From assembly GCA_963402885.1 (NCBI GenBank), contig OY727096.1, positions 8,193,501 to 8,257,500 of the forward strand: a stretch of 64,000 nt of DNA, written 5' to 3'. Positions 39,864 through 52,436 of this stretch are shown piece by piece. The position numbers and the translations under genes are program-made. The number at the start of each line of letters is the position of its first letter. Positions within the stretch are counted from its first letter, which is position 1. Source of the DNA: Antedon bifida (taxonomy: Eukaryota; Echinodermata; Crinoidea; Comatulida; Antedonidae). The notes under the pieces are model-generated. The model saw only the letters and a list, made by a program, of their open reading frames with translations, had not been told where the DNA came from and searched no databases.

Positions 39864-40869
39864 ACATAGTTGAGGAGGTTGGTATGTACAGAGATCCATC
39901 AACAGTTTAGTTGACTTCCTTCCTACTCTTAATGTTCCAACCTGTTAACGCCCACCCAAGAAGTTTTTATAATCGTCATGACATATTAATAACGGAAATA
40001 AAATTACCATACCATATTGTTAATGCTTCATCAATAAATAATCTTGAAACACAATGGAAAAACCATCACCTGAATTTTGCATTACATAATCTGGAAAGAG
40101 GGTCTCACAAACTGTAAATAACTTGTTTTAAAGGATAAAAGGTAAATTATTTCTACCACATAAAAATGGAAAAATAACCAGGCAAAATAAGGCAAAACAA
40201 ATAAATAATAATAATAATAATAACATTTTGAATTTTTACAATGTTTACTTCCTTCATTGTGTGGTTTTTCTCAAGTTCTTTTTGCACAGCGCTATCGGAT
40301 TATAAAATGCATTAAAAAAATAATCTACAGTAAAAAAATACCGCAAAATAAGTAAGTTAAACAATGTAAGTAATGTTATGGAGAACAACAATAAAGATCA
40401 ACATTTATTATAAATGGCCATTAACAGGGTCTAACAATTGGAAGATGAGTCAGATGAAGGTCGACGACCACACAATATTGCGTAATAACAAACACTGATA
40501 ACCTATAAACGCACATATCTGGCTAAACAATATGTGGCTTTAAAGTATCAGGAAATCCTATGCCAAACAATGGTGTACTTGTACATACTTACATAATATC
40601 CAAATTGACTTTAGGATGTTGTTGACAAAATGATTATTATATTAACTGTATACATAGAGAATTGAGCAAAGACTATCATTACTTAAGTGAAAAAAAATAA
40701 GGAAATCTGTTGGTTTACACAAACTGGTGTTTGTTTTTCTGGTCAACAAAGCAGCAAGTATAAGTAGCGTAAAGTGTTTTTTTTTTACTTTGTAGTGGGG
40801 CATTTGCCTGAGGTGATTATATCATACAGCTATAAAAATCTACAAAATGTTTTATTTCAAGGATGGAGA

Positions 40870-43612
40870 AACAAAGCTGATGAAAAGAAGAGAGAGAACA
40901 GGGGCAGAAGAGAGAGAAGAGGGACAGATAAAAGAGATGAACAGATAAAAGAGAAAAGGAACAGAAAGAAGTAGAAAATGAACAGAAAGAAGTAGAAAAG
41001 GAACAGATAAAAGAGAAGAGGAACAGAAAGAAGTAGAAAAGAAACAGATAAAAGAGAAGAAGAACAGAAAGAAGGAGAAGAGGAACAGATAAAAGAGAAG
41101 AAGAACAGAAAGAAGGAGAAGAGGAACAGATAAAAGAGAAGAGGAACAGAAGAGAGACAAGAGGAACAGATAAAAGAGAAGAGGAACAGAAAGAAGGAGA
41201 AGAGGAACAGATAAAAGAGAAGAAGAACAGAAAGAAGTAGAAAAGGAACAGATAAAAGAGAAGAGGAACAGAAAGAAGTAGAAAAGGAACAGATAAAAGA
41301 GAAGAAGAACAAAAAGGAGAAGAGGAACAGATAAAAGAGAAGAAGAACATAAAGAAGTAGAAGAGGAACAGATAAAAGAGAAGAGGAACAGAAAGAAGTA
41401 GAAGAGGAACAGATAAAAGAGAAAAGGAACAGAAAGAAGTAGAAAAGGAACAGATAAAAGAGAAGAAGAACAGAAAGAAGGAGAAGAGGAACAGATAAAA
41501 GAGAAGAGGAACAGAAAGAAGTAGAAAAGGAACAGATAAAAGAGAAAAGGAACAGAAAGAAGTAGAAAATGAACAGAAAGAAGTAGAAAAGGAACAGATA
41601 AAAGAGAAGAGGAACAGAAAGAAGTAGAAGAGGAACAGATAAAAGAGAAGAAGAACAGAAAGAAGGAGAAGAGGAACAGATAAAAGAGAAGAACAGAAAG
41701 AAGGAGAAGAGGAACAGATAAAAGAGAAGAGGAACAGAAAGAAGTAGAAGAGGAACAGATAAAAGAGAAGAGGAACAGAAAGAAGGAGAAGAGGAACAGA
41801 AAGAAGGAGAAGAGGAACAGATAAAAGAGAAGAAGAACAGAAAGAAGGAGAAGAGGAACAGATAAAAGAGAAGAGGAACAGAAAGAAGTAGAAGAGGAAC
41901 AGATAAAAGAGAAGAGGAACAGAAAGAAGTAGAAGAGGAACAGATAAAAGAGAAGAGGAACAGAAAGAAGGAGAAGAGGAACAGATAAAAGAGAAGAAGA
42001 ACAGAAAGAAGGAGAAGAGGAACAGATAAAAGAGAAGAGGAACAGAAAGAAGTAGAAGAGGAACAGATAAAAGAGAAGAGGAACAGAAAGAAGTAGAAAA
42101 GGAACAGATAAAAGAGGAGGAACAGAAGAGAGACAAGAGGAACAGATACAAGAGAAGAGGAACATAAAGAAGGAGAAGAGGAACAGATAAAAGAGAAGAA
42201 GAACAGAAAGAAGGAGAAGAGGAACAGATAAAAGAGAAGAGGAACAGAAAGAAGTAGAAGAGGAACAGATAAAAGAGAAGAGGAACAGAAGAGAGACAAG
42301 AGGAACAGATACAAGAGAAGAAGAACAGAAAGAAGGAGAAGAGGAACAGATAAAAGAGAAGAGGAACAGAAAGAAGTAGAAAAGGAACAGATAAAAGAGA
42401 AGAAGAACAGAAAGAAGAAGAGGAACAGATAAAAGAGAAGAGGAACAGAAAAAAGGAGAAGAGGAACAGATAAAAGAGAAGAGGAACAGAAAGAAGGAGA
42501 AGAGGAACAGATAAAAGAGAAGAGGAACAGAAAGAAGGAGAAGAGGAACAGATAAAAGAGAAGAGGAACAGATAAAAGAGAAGAGGAACAGAAAGAAGTA
42601 GAAAAGGAACAGATAAAAGAGGAGGAACAGAAGAGAGACAAGAGGAACAGATACAAGAGAAGAGGAACATAAAAAGAGGAACATAAAGAAAAGGAACAGA
42701 TAAAAAAAAGAGAAACAGAAGGAAAAAGAGGAACAGATAAAAGAGAAGAGGAACAGAAAGAAGTAGAAGAGGAACAGATAAAAGAGAAGAGGAACAGAAA
42801 GAAGTAGAAAAGGAACAGATAAAAGAGGAGGAACAGAAGAGAGACAAGAGGAACAGATACAAGAGAAGAGGAACATAAAGAAGGAGAAGAGGAACAGATA
42901 AAAGAGAAGAAGAACAGAAAGAAGGAGAAGAGGAACAGATAAAAAAGAGGAACAGAAAGAAGTAGAAGAGGAACAGATAAAAGAGAAGAGGAACAGAAGA
43001 GAGACAAGAGGAACAGATACAAGAGAAGAAGAACAGAAAGAAGGAGAAGAGGAACAGATAAAAGAGAAGAGGAACAGAAAGAAGTAGAAAAGGAACAGAT
43101 AAAAGAGAAGAAGAACAGAAAGAAGGAGAAGAGGAACAGATAAAAGAGAAGAGGAACAGAAAAAAGGAGAAGAGGAACAGATAAAAGAGAAGAGGAACAG
43201 AAAGAAGGAGAAGAGGAACAGATAAAAGAGAAGAGGAACAGAAAGAAGGAGAAGAGGAACAGATAAAAGAGAAGAGGAACAGATAAAAGAGAAGAGGAAC
43301 AGAAAGAAGTAGAAAAGGAACAGATAAAAGAGGAGGAACAGAAGAGAGACAAGAGGAACAGATACAAGAGAAGAGGAACATAAAAAGAGGAACATAAAGA
43401 AAAGGAACAGATAAAAAAAAGAGAAACAGAAGGAAAAAGAGGAACAGGATAAAAGAGAAGAGGAACAGAAAGAAGTAGAAAAGGAACAGATAAAAGAGAA
43501 GAGGAACAGAAGAGATAGAAGAGGAACAGATACAAGAGAAGACGAACAGAAGGAAAAAGAAGAGGAACAGATAAAAGAGAAGACGAACAGAAGGAAAGAG
43601 GAACAGATGAGG
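40870..43612. repeat. Purine-rich satellite, 41-bp unit with higher-order repeat
   Basis: Continuous array on a 41-bp unit: a half GAACAGATAAAAGAGAAGAG followed by a half starting GAACAGAAAGAAG, with variants (AAGGAG for AAGTAG; GAAGAGAGACAAGAG). About 65 units by arithmetic. An irregular segment beginning AGAGGAACATAAAAAGAGG occurs at 42661 and again at 43372, so a block of about 711 bp is duplicated. The plus strand is nearly all A and G, so the minus strand has no stops in three overlapping frames (847-981 codons of Leu/Phe/Ser); the 41-bp period is not a multiple of three, so these are not genes. Confidence 0.95.
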
Positions 43613-44616
43613 GAAGAAACCCAGGTGTATCAATGGGTATCTGGTAAGGTCAAGACACAACTTTTCGCTTATTACTAGCTGCATTAAGTACTGTATGTTT
43701 CCATACATGCTTGATCCAAAAATGAGCAGAGTAATAATATGTACAGCACTTATAGGTTTCACAACATTAGGTGCTTTACAAATTCCAGAATATTATCAAA
43801 ATTATTATAAAGTAAAATAAAAGGGAAGGCAGGAAAAAATAAAAGGAAAAAACGTGATATGCAATTAAGTAAATGTATGCCGGCCTGGTTGCATATTTAA
43901 CAAAATCTAATTGTTTTACATGATCTCTGTTGAAGCCTTTAAATTCATCAAAAAACACATGAAAACCATAACATACAGTATTAATAATTAGTATTTTCCC
44001 TAACATCCCCAGACATACATCAATAATCTAATTATTGCAGTGAAGGTGAGTCATCAATTTGCCTCCAAGCAAAACAGATTTATCAGTTTCGTCTAACGGG
44101 ATAATTTTATTCTTTCCTCCGTAGTTACATTAATGAATGAATTACGTCCTCTATAAATCTGTGTGTGCTAGTTTTTCAATCGACACTTCCCCTTATCTCG
44201 TTTTTTTCACTGCTGCACAAGATGATATGATAATAAACGAGAAGTGGATATTCATGATTAGGACAACATGATGGATGGCCAGTGTTGATATTTTTATGGA
44301 GGATATGGTCTTTGCATATAAAACATAAATATACAGTTCTATTTAAATCTGAATGCAACATTAAATGTATTAGTTTTATTTATGATTTATTGTATGTTAA
44401 ACTTTCAATTTTAAAAATGACTGTACATCACATGGATTTCAGTCTTCACTGAATGACATTTTTAAAATGTTTATTTATTTTATTTATAATTATTTCTTTT
44501 ATTTATTTATAATCGTTATAATCATCTTTATCGTTTCAAATTAATTAAATTTCAGTATATCACCAGGCGCTTTAGAATTAATGTTCTTTGCCTGGTTTGT
44601 TTTTATTTATTTATAT

Positions 44617-44820
44617 ATGCATCTAACAGCAGTAACTCACCAATTACAAAATGGATTAAACTATTTTATAATAATTTATCATGCTTATAAACTAAGTCTT
44701 ATTTTGATTAGGGAGTGGAGCTGTAAAAGTCGTGAGTTACAACCCTGGCACTAGGTCAGGATTGAACCCTGGACATTGGGATTGGAAGGCAAGCATGTTA
44801 ACCACCAACCTACTCCACTA
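44617..44820 (-). mobile_element. tRNA-derived SINE, family E (copy 2)
   Basis: Minus strand: GTAGGTTGGTGGTTAACATG, B box GGTTCAATCC (plus 44759-44768), body to CATGATAAATTATTATAAAA. Same orientation as copy 1. Confidence 0.8.
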
Positions 44821-46621
44821 AAATGAAAACTTAAATGAATGTATTCGATAATGATACAATGACATAAATTATTAAGTAACTCAAAAATGCAAACATTTAA
44901 CTTCTACATGTATTTTTATAATTTTTGCCATTATAAAATTTTACATACTATGTGTTAACAATTTTACTATGACAAAACTTAGTATTAGTATTCTTTCTTC
45001 GAAAATGAAAATGAAATAATGCTAAACTAAATGATAAACTTTATTAGGCTGATGACCTGGAGGTTGTGGGTTCTAATCCAACTTGAAAAACAACATGCAA
45101 ATTCAATACAACTTCTTCCTAATAATATTACCACATAAGTGAGTTTAAGTAGGTTTTGTTAGGAATTAAAGAGTAATATTCTGGTAGTTAACAATTTTTA
45201 TTACGACATTCTTAGGCAATTGGTAATAAAAAAAAACCACAATTCACAAACTAAATATGATATAAAGAAAACTTATTCACAAAATTACAGGAAGATCATT
45301 GGTTTATATAATTAAATGAAAGATTAAACCGTTTTTTACTACGCATTAAAAGTTATAGAAAGTTATCCAATAAAATTGAATTGAATGTGTTCATTAAAAA
45401 AACCGACACAATTAAAAAATGACTATTGTATTCACCATTCAAATAAACATTTTCTTATCATCGAATCATCCTTAATACAATATCGTTTATTAGTGTGATA
45501 GGTGAACGCCACCAATGCCTAAAAATGTATGAAGGAAGGGACCTTCAACAAGTAGATACTTAATTGTATATACATTACCTTATCCAGTTCATTGTTGATG
45601 GGTAAACTCTACCAAGAAACTCAATATAGCTCCTGTATTTAAAACCTCACTCAATCACAACCAAAAGCATATAAAAAAATATTAACACAAAAAAACAACA
45701 TTGAAAGTAGAAAATCACCCTGACCCAAATAAAGCAAATAAAACCTTAACACAAGGTTTTGGTAATGATAACAATAAAAATGAATTTAAAACCTTGAACT
45801 TAATCCAGTATTTTATATAATTTAAATTACACTACTTTAAATCTGTCCTTAATACGACAATAAATAAAACTAACAATAACATTCCACTGCATTGTCATAT
45901 TGTTATCTATTTTCATGGTAATTTTCAAAGCGTGTCGTCCTACAAACGCAACTGAAAGCTAATTGTTTTCTCATAATAGACACGAGTTAAGCTGTATCTA
46001 CTGTATGGCAGCGGTAATGAATTAATAGGTTCATTCAAACTAATTGGATTTGAATGAAACAACAATTATTGTGTGTACAGTACAACACAAAGTACAAATC
46101 AGAAAATTAAACATAATGCAAACTGTCTCTATGGTATGTACAGTAGAATGGCTAAAAAGTGATGGTGCACCTTAACTTCACAATGCCCTTTCTCACAGAA
46201 CACTTTTATTGGCCGGATATACTGTACTTCAACCCCACTGGAAGTCGGTATACTGTATACTGGTTATATTCCTGGCACGATAGCCTTATGTGAATATATA
46301 TATATGCCGTTAATGATACCGGCATCAGCTGTGAGAAAGGAAAATTTTTCAACAAGAATTTTAGATGACCTAAAATATTGGGTCTGGGTACAGTATTCCT
46401 AAAATTGCGTTTTAAGTGTGAAGGTCTGTATTGATATGACAATATACAGTACTGCCACAATTTACAAGTGAAAAAAAACCCTGTAGACTGTATGACCAAG
46501 CACAATAATTGCAGAGGGCGCACTCTTGAAAATTAATATTGACATCAATATCACAATATTTGTCAAGATTTTATTGTCAAAATAAAATATTAATAATTGA
46601 GAAATTGTAATATGATGAAAT

Positions 46622-46676
46622 CTGAACTTGGAATCTGCTTGACATGCAAACACCCTACCATTAGACCATTTTGGTA
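46622..46676 (-). mobile_element. tRNA-like SINE head
   Basis: Minus strand: ATGGTCTAATGGTAGGGTGT and, further on, GTCAAGCAGATTCC. Adjoins family B copy 3, the same arrangement as at 20720-20940. Confidence 0.5.
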
Positions 46677-46800
46677 AAGTTTCAACGTGAACACTTTTTC
46701 TCAAAGGCCTTTGACAACCCAGTGGCTTGAGCAGAGATTGTTCCCTTTTTCTGCGAAAACCGGATCACTTTATTTCTCGTGGCTACATCACTGCACTGTG
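46668..46800 (-). mobile_element. Dispersed repeat family B (copy 3)
   Basis: GGTAAAGTTTCAACGTGAAC, CAAAGGCCTTTGACAACCCA, TTTCTCGTGGCTACATCACT; same orientation as copy 2. Confidence 0.75.
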
Positions 46801-46872
46801 GTTTGTTTTACTATACTGTATAATAGTGCTGTATCCTATGTATCTAAAGGGGTAGGTTCAAACAGCGTAAGT

Positions 46873-47033
46873 CAGGGGCGGATCTAGCATTATAGATTAG
46901 GTGGGGGGGGGGGTAAAAAATATCATGATAAAAACGATCCGTTGGGTTGCAGAAAAATAATCATTATTTTATGTAAAAAAGACATGGCTGTTAAATTTTA
47001 GCGGGTGTGGGGAGGGGTCTAAATCCGTGCCTG
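46873..47033. mobile_element. hAT-like MITE
   Basis: Ends CAGGGGCGGATCTAG and CTAAATCCGTGCCTG are imperfect inverted repeats. The flanking octamers GCGTAAGT and GCATACAT match at five of eight positions. Confidence 0.6.
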
Positions 47034-49743
47034 GCATACATATTTTTATACTGCAGATCAGCAACAATTGCCAGTGTAGTACCTATCAATCGCATTACTA
47101 TCATTACCTAAAGATTGTGATAAAATAAAATTTGTGCTAATTTCTATCTCTATCTATCATGGACCAGTTCAAAAATCCGTAACTACATATTGCAATCCAA
47201 TCAAAGGAATATTAAATGAACTGAATTAATCTCAATAAACGCCAAACTACAGTACTTAATGATATTGTCTGTGCACCTTTCATGTTATTTAAAAAAAACG
47301 AACAAACTTGGGTTGCCAAAATGTCTTGTTTTCAAAATGTAATTTAGAGTTAAATTAAGTAAATGCATGTTCTTTCAAATAATATTGTTTAGAGTTGTTT
47401 ATTACATCGATATGATTATAATTACGTGACAATAATTTACTGAATAAAGTTGTAAAAAAAAGTATTTAGAAAAACACTTTTTTTTTATGGTATACTGTAG
47501 AGCAAAGGAAACAATTGAAATAACTACAGAATTATTATCTATCTCACTTCCCCTCTTGTGTATAAATTAAGAGGCAATTTCCTTCCTACCATTACACTAT
47601 AGAATCTAAAAAGCGAAAGAAACTTTGTATTGAAAAAAGAACAGAGAACAGGAAAATACAGCAAAGGTCTCCAGGTGGCCAGATGACTCCAGGTGGCCAG
47701 ATGATAGTCTATCGCCATATGTTAAATAATGTTATTAACAGTTATTACATTTTTACAACTATTTTTAGTCATTAAAAAGAAATAACGTTACTCATGATTA
47801 TTGTAGAATGGGTTGATAACGACAGCAAACTGCGAATAAAGATTGCATGTAATGTGAAAATATAATAGTATGTTTCCTATAAATAGGATATTTTTGCAGC
47901 AATATGTGGAGCACAAAATTGATGTATTTACCAAATGGTGAAATATCTTCTATAATTGTAATTGTTGTATGTAACTGCAAAATTGTTAATTATATGACAA
48001 TATATTCTTAGTCTAGCCTACAGTATATATAATGCATGTATAAATTTATAATGTAATAACATGTATGAGAAAATCAGCTTTTATGGGGGTTTGGAGGAGG
48101 GGGCGTAATTAAGCATTAACAAAATTCAATAAATTAAATTAAACACTGCTTAGACTGTGTGACCACATGCTGTTATTTTTAAATCTGATTTTGAAATTTG
48201 TAACAAAAAAAAGGCTACAATTAATAAAACTGTAAATGTACAGTACAGTAATACCAAATTATGCCAACATCTTTTTAGTATCAAAGTTATTAAAAGTGTT
48301 TGACCTAAGAAGTATCTAATAGTAGGCCTAGGTTTGGTCACAATGTTTCACATAGGGCTACAGAACTTAAGTCAAAACAATACCCTGGGACACTTTCAAC
48401 ATGACACTGGGATTGGGAATCCAAAAAGTATTATGGAATCACACTTTTCATAGGCTTGTTGAATGAATACTCAGCTAATTGTGTATAATGGCATTACAAA
48501 TGCTGGGGAAACATCTTTGTTTAGTGGAAATTAAATGCATGGGTGATTTTCACTCTATTTTTATTTAAGATTTTGGCTCAGTATAAATTTTGTTATATCA
48601 TAATTCATAATCATCTAAAAAAAAAAAGAAAAATCTGACTCATTTCTTTACTGTACCAACAAATTTTCAGGGCTAATGGTTTTCTGTATGGTGTTGTTCT
48701 CATCCCACCACAGTCTCATGTCTAGTAATTTTGAGGTGGGGATGCAAATGAAATCTGAAAATGTATGTAATGCACGCTATACGGAGGTAGATTAAATGGC
48801 TTTTTAATTAAGAGTAAATTACCTAAACACTATATCCTGTATCTGTCTTCCTCCACACTATTATTGACCTACTATACATTCATATTTTAAGCGGTCGCAT
48901 ATTGCGAGCAAACCAATTAATCTCATACTGTATATTAACTTTGTATCTATTTTATAGAATAGTGAAAGTTTTCAAAAGTAGTGTATAATAATTGTTGGTT
49001 CATAAATAAAAGTATAGGCCTAAACTATATATTTTTTATATAAAATGTATATATCAAATTTTTCAAATTTTTTTAACCAATTAGTTTTACTAAACATTAT
49101 GTCATTTTGGGTCAATGAAATGGAAACATACAGTTACAGTACTTCCAACCATATGCATTAATTATCTTGGTTTAAAAGGGGAGGTATAAAAATATTTATA
49201 CTCCCTGGTTAAAAGGTAGCTGGTTTATAGCAAGATATTGTACACACTGTTAGCAACATGTCCATATTCTAAGAAACTCATTCAGAAAAAAGTCACCCGA
49301 AGAAAAATCCACAGAGGGAGGTTTGACAGTATTAAATCTGTGAACTTGAAAGTAATTTCAATTACTGTAGTGTAACTAATGATAAATGTCTTCAGTATGA
49401 TGTAATTGCATATAGAGGGCTGCTCACACAGTATATATTCTAACTGTCTTGAAGCAGAGAATATGAAAGTAACTTTTTTGAGTCATATTAATATTTCCAC
49501 TGGTCTTCGATTTAGTTGGTTATTGTAACTAAGATTAGCAATTCAATAAGTCAAATCCCTTGAAGTTAAACCAAGCCAAAGCGGAAGAACTAAAACAGCT
49601 GTAAAAAACAATTTTATTTCAATGTTTTTTTTATTCTTTTCCATTGCTGTAAAGTATATAACAATTGCAAAATGTCTTGTTGGATTAAACTGATATGTTG
49701 ACTCCCAGGCATCTTTTAACCAACATTTTATGTTTTCTAAATA

Positions 49744-50232
49744 CAGTAGAACCTTCGTTTTACGTACCCTGATTTTACGTTCCCTTGATTTTACGTACGC
49801 TTAAATGACCGATGACGTCATCATTTTCTTACATTGAGGGCGCAATTTAACAACAACAAAGCACAAAGCCATGGCTGTGTGAGGAACTCATGTGCATTTC
49901 CCTACAGCAGCGACTGTTTTTATTGATAGAAAATACAAGAACATTGATATTTTATTTATAAAACTTTATTTAAACTAAATCGCACAGCCTGTATATACTG
50001 TACTTAGGCCTCACATCTTGCTAGGCCTGCTATCCTGGCCTAGATTAGTCTAGGCCTAGGAAGGGCCTAGCTAAGCTAGTGACCAGCTGCATGCTGTAGG
50101 CAAACACGGCAGCCTTTTTAGCTACGATCTACGTATTTGGGGGTCAATTTAAGGTCAACCTTGATTTTACGAATCCCTTGTTTTACGTACGCCTTTCGGT
50201 CCCGTACCGTACGTAAAATGGAGGTTCTACTG
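49744..50232. mobile_element. pogo/Tigger-like MITE, intact ends
   Basis: Left end CAGTAGAACCTTCGTTTTAC, right end GTAAAATGGAGGTTCTACTG, flanked by TA on both sides (49742-49743 and 50233-50234), as expected for Tc1/mariner/pogo insertion. The CAGTAGAACCTC-type terminus is typical of Tigger-like elements. No transposase frame remains. A fragment of the same family is in a PSMC5 intron (1171-1275). Confidence 0.85.
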
Positions 50233-50423
50233 TAGATAGTTTTTCAAAATGTACACACATTTTACTATACTAAACAGTAAACTTGTATAATGGCTTAATT
50301 AAAAGAAAGATTGATCAAATACAATACAGCCTGTGTTTTAGTATGTCAGTAAAGATACAAATTCATTTTCTTTTTTAAACCATTCATTAAAAAATTATAA
50401 TTCAAAAGATAAGACATTGGGTT

Positions 50424-50570
50424 TAAGGTATATTGTCCACCTGAACATTTTTTTTTCAAATTTTGTTGTTGAATATGCCATTTTGATGTTCCATAATAGA
50501 TAGTCATTCACTTTGACAAAAAATTATTTCCCAGAAAAAACAGTAATTTGAAGCAAAAAAATTGTCAATT
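50424..50570. mobile_element. Truncated copy of family F element
   Basis: TTTAAGGTATATTGTCCACC then CATTTTGATGTTCCATAATA parallels the left part of 58140-58693. Confidence 0.55.
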
Positions 50571-50705
50571 GAATTAAATTCAATATTCTTTAATCATCCC
50601 ACACGGGGCAATTCAAACAAAATGGTCTGGATTAAATTGATCTTACAAAAATAACAATACACAGTACAATATAACAAGATCAAAGTGAAAAGGGGATAAA
50701 AATTA

Positions 50706-51260
50706 ACGTTTAAAATCGTTAAAATCTTAAATCGTTAAAGTTGAACTCCGTTCAACAGTAACGATTTAAGATTACGATCGTTACGATCGTTAAAACTGAC
50801 CAATCAAATGGTCCACAAATTACGTCATTGCAGTTTGTGAAAAAATAGGTACGCGTTGACAATTCTTGAATGTTTACAATGTGACGATGTTTTTCACCTT
50901 TTTTGTACACTTTTAAGGTCTGATATTTAAAAAAAACAATTGTAAGTCAAATTAAATTATAATATTAAACCAATTAAATTTAATGTTTGTCTTTAGTGTA
51001 ACGCTAGATTAGGATATCAACGAAAGCATGTCCTAGGCTGGAGGGTTGTAGCATCAAAACCCGTAACTTTTTTCAATTTTCACGCGGGCCCTGGCTACGC
51101 GTGGCCGGCCTTGGTTTTGTAATACTTTACGTCCGCATGTTCCAGTAACACTCGAAAGAACCAAGAAACTATGAACGATCGCGTAAAAATGTGTAAATAT
51201 TAGCGGTCCGGCTCGATCATCGTCATCGCTAGTTTATTTTCAACTTTAACGATTTTAAAC
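50706..51260. mobile_element. Probable MITE with nested inverted repeats
   Basis: GTTTAAAATCGTTAAA at 50708 is mirrored by TTTAACGATTTTAAAC at 51245-51260. The left end itself contains smaller hairpins around TTGAACTCCGTTCAA and a CGATCGTTA direct repeat. Interior is GC-richer than its surroundings. Confidence 0.5.
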
Positions 51261-52100
51261 TCAACACAACTTAACGTCGACAGGAAAACAGGCTTAAGAG
51301 TCGGATGGCCACTGGCAAAAACGAATTCCTTTTCCGGTTTGTTTTGCATGCCGGGCATCGAAAGCGACGCCCATGAGGCATGAGCTCGAAATTGTCTGTC
51401 ATCCAATGTTGGTTGGTTGAATTTAACTGTTTATTTTGTCTTTTTGGAAGTGAAAACATAATTTTGGAGACGTACCCTTATTATATGAAGGGGACACTCT
51501 ATAGGCTAGAGTGGACACCTTTATCCTGTAGGTGGATCCTTTATGATATATTATACGCATGGAGGTTTACCTGTACATGATTTTTTGTTTTTGTTTTTTT
51601 AAATGTTGAAGATGTGCAAAAGATAGTATTAGAATTCAGCTCGACATTTCAATATTTAATTTTGTTCAAAAAAACAATGACAATCACAGAAAATGTTTAC
51701 ATCAAACATCCTAACAAACAAAATTCTATGTATTGTCAGTTCTACGTTTTTGTTTAAATCGTAAGTCTAGCCACAACCACTGCATGCATGGTTTGTTTTG
51801 ACCGCTCCAGTGCAATCTTCCTTTCTTCTTGCTTATTCACTCACGAAAGTAAACCCATGCTTAGCTAGGCCTGATGTTATGATTGAAAATAATTATTATC
51901 AAAAGGTGTTTTCATTTCCGAATTAAAAAGAAAAAAAGTATCATACTTACATTTTTATTCTGTATATTATTCTGTTTGTATATACCTTACACTATTATCA
52001 GAAACACTGAGGAATGAAACTAAAATTAATATTGTGCTTTCATAAACATTTCACGCACAAGAAATCCCCACCCACATTACGTTTTGTGGTAACCGCTTGT

Positions 52101-52129
52101 CTTCCGGTATCGTTCGTACAGTACGTCAT
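52101..52129 (+). promoter_or_regulatory. Possible promoter motifs of the LYR gene
   Basis: CTTCCGG (ETS/GABP-type, 52101-52107) and TACGTCAT (CRE-like, 52122-52129) lie in a short GC-richer patch about 250 bp before a likely leader exon. GABP sites are common at nuclear genes for mitochondrial proteins. Motif-level evidence only. Confidence 0.3.
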
Positions 52130-52377
52130 TTCCTCTGCTTCTCACCTATACGCACGTACACTTGTGCGATATAAGACGAGTTAAATTTATGCATTTTAAT
52201 CCCAATTACCAGCTCCAATATGAGCAATACGAATTGATTTACTTCCAATATTATATTAACATTTTTATATGTTCTTGTACCAAAAATAAATTCAAATAGA
52301 TAAGTTTGTATACATTCGGATTCGTGAGTGTTATTGCTCGCCTATGTAGGATATCGCATTAATCTGTTTGTTTACAG

Positions 52378-52436
52378 AGACTGTCGAAGAGGAAAGTGTC
52401 TGGAGTGAGAGTGTACATGCTGTGTAAAGAAACATT
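52378..52436 (+). other. Possible 5' UTR exon of the LYR gene
   Basis: A TTTGTTTACAG acceptor and an ATT|GTAAGT donor bound 59 bases without a useful reading frame. Placement just upstream of the coding exon suggests a leader exon; the joining acceptor is not clear. Confidence 0.3.

Larger units (their letters stand above)
31280..40860. other. Region with no recognised exon
   Basis: May be the upstream intron of the MRL gene or intergenic DNA; its 5' coding exon was not found. Contains a tRNA-like SINE at 34805-34866, a SINE at 35993-36262, family C at 35218-35345, an hAT-like MITE at 39723-39863, and many TACTGTA/TACAGTA words between 28 and 34 kb. Confidence 0.5.
43613..52370. other. Intergenic, no gene recognised
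   Basis: AT-rich, with repeats listed separately (SINE, hAT-like and pogo-like MITEs, an element of about 556 bp with nested inverted repeats). Minus-strand frames at 51200-51459 are in locally GC-richer DNA but match no family known to me. Confidence 0.5.

Noticed and set aside
40817..43762. Minus-strand open frames of 981, 892 and 847 codons
   Set aside because: All three frames are open at once because the plus strand is almost pure purine; the 41-bp unit is not a multiple of three, so no frame is preserved between units.
51200..51459. Minus-strand frames MDDRQFRAHASW... and MFSLPKRQ...
   Set aside because: No family recognised, they overlap each other in two frames, and they partly lie in a repeat-like element; not called as genes.
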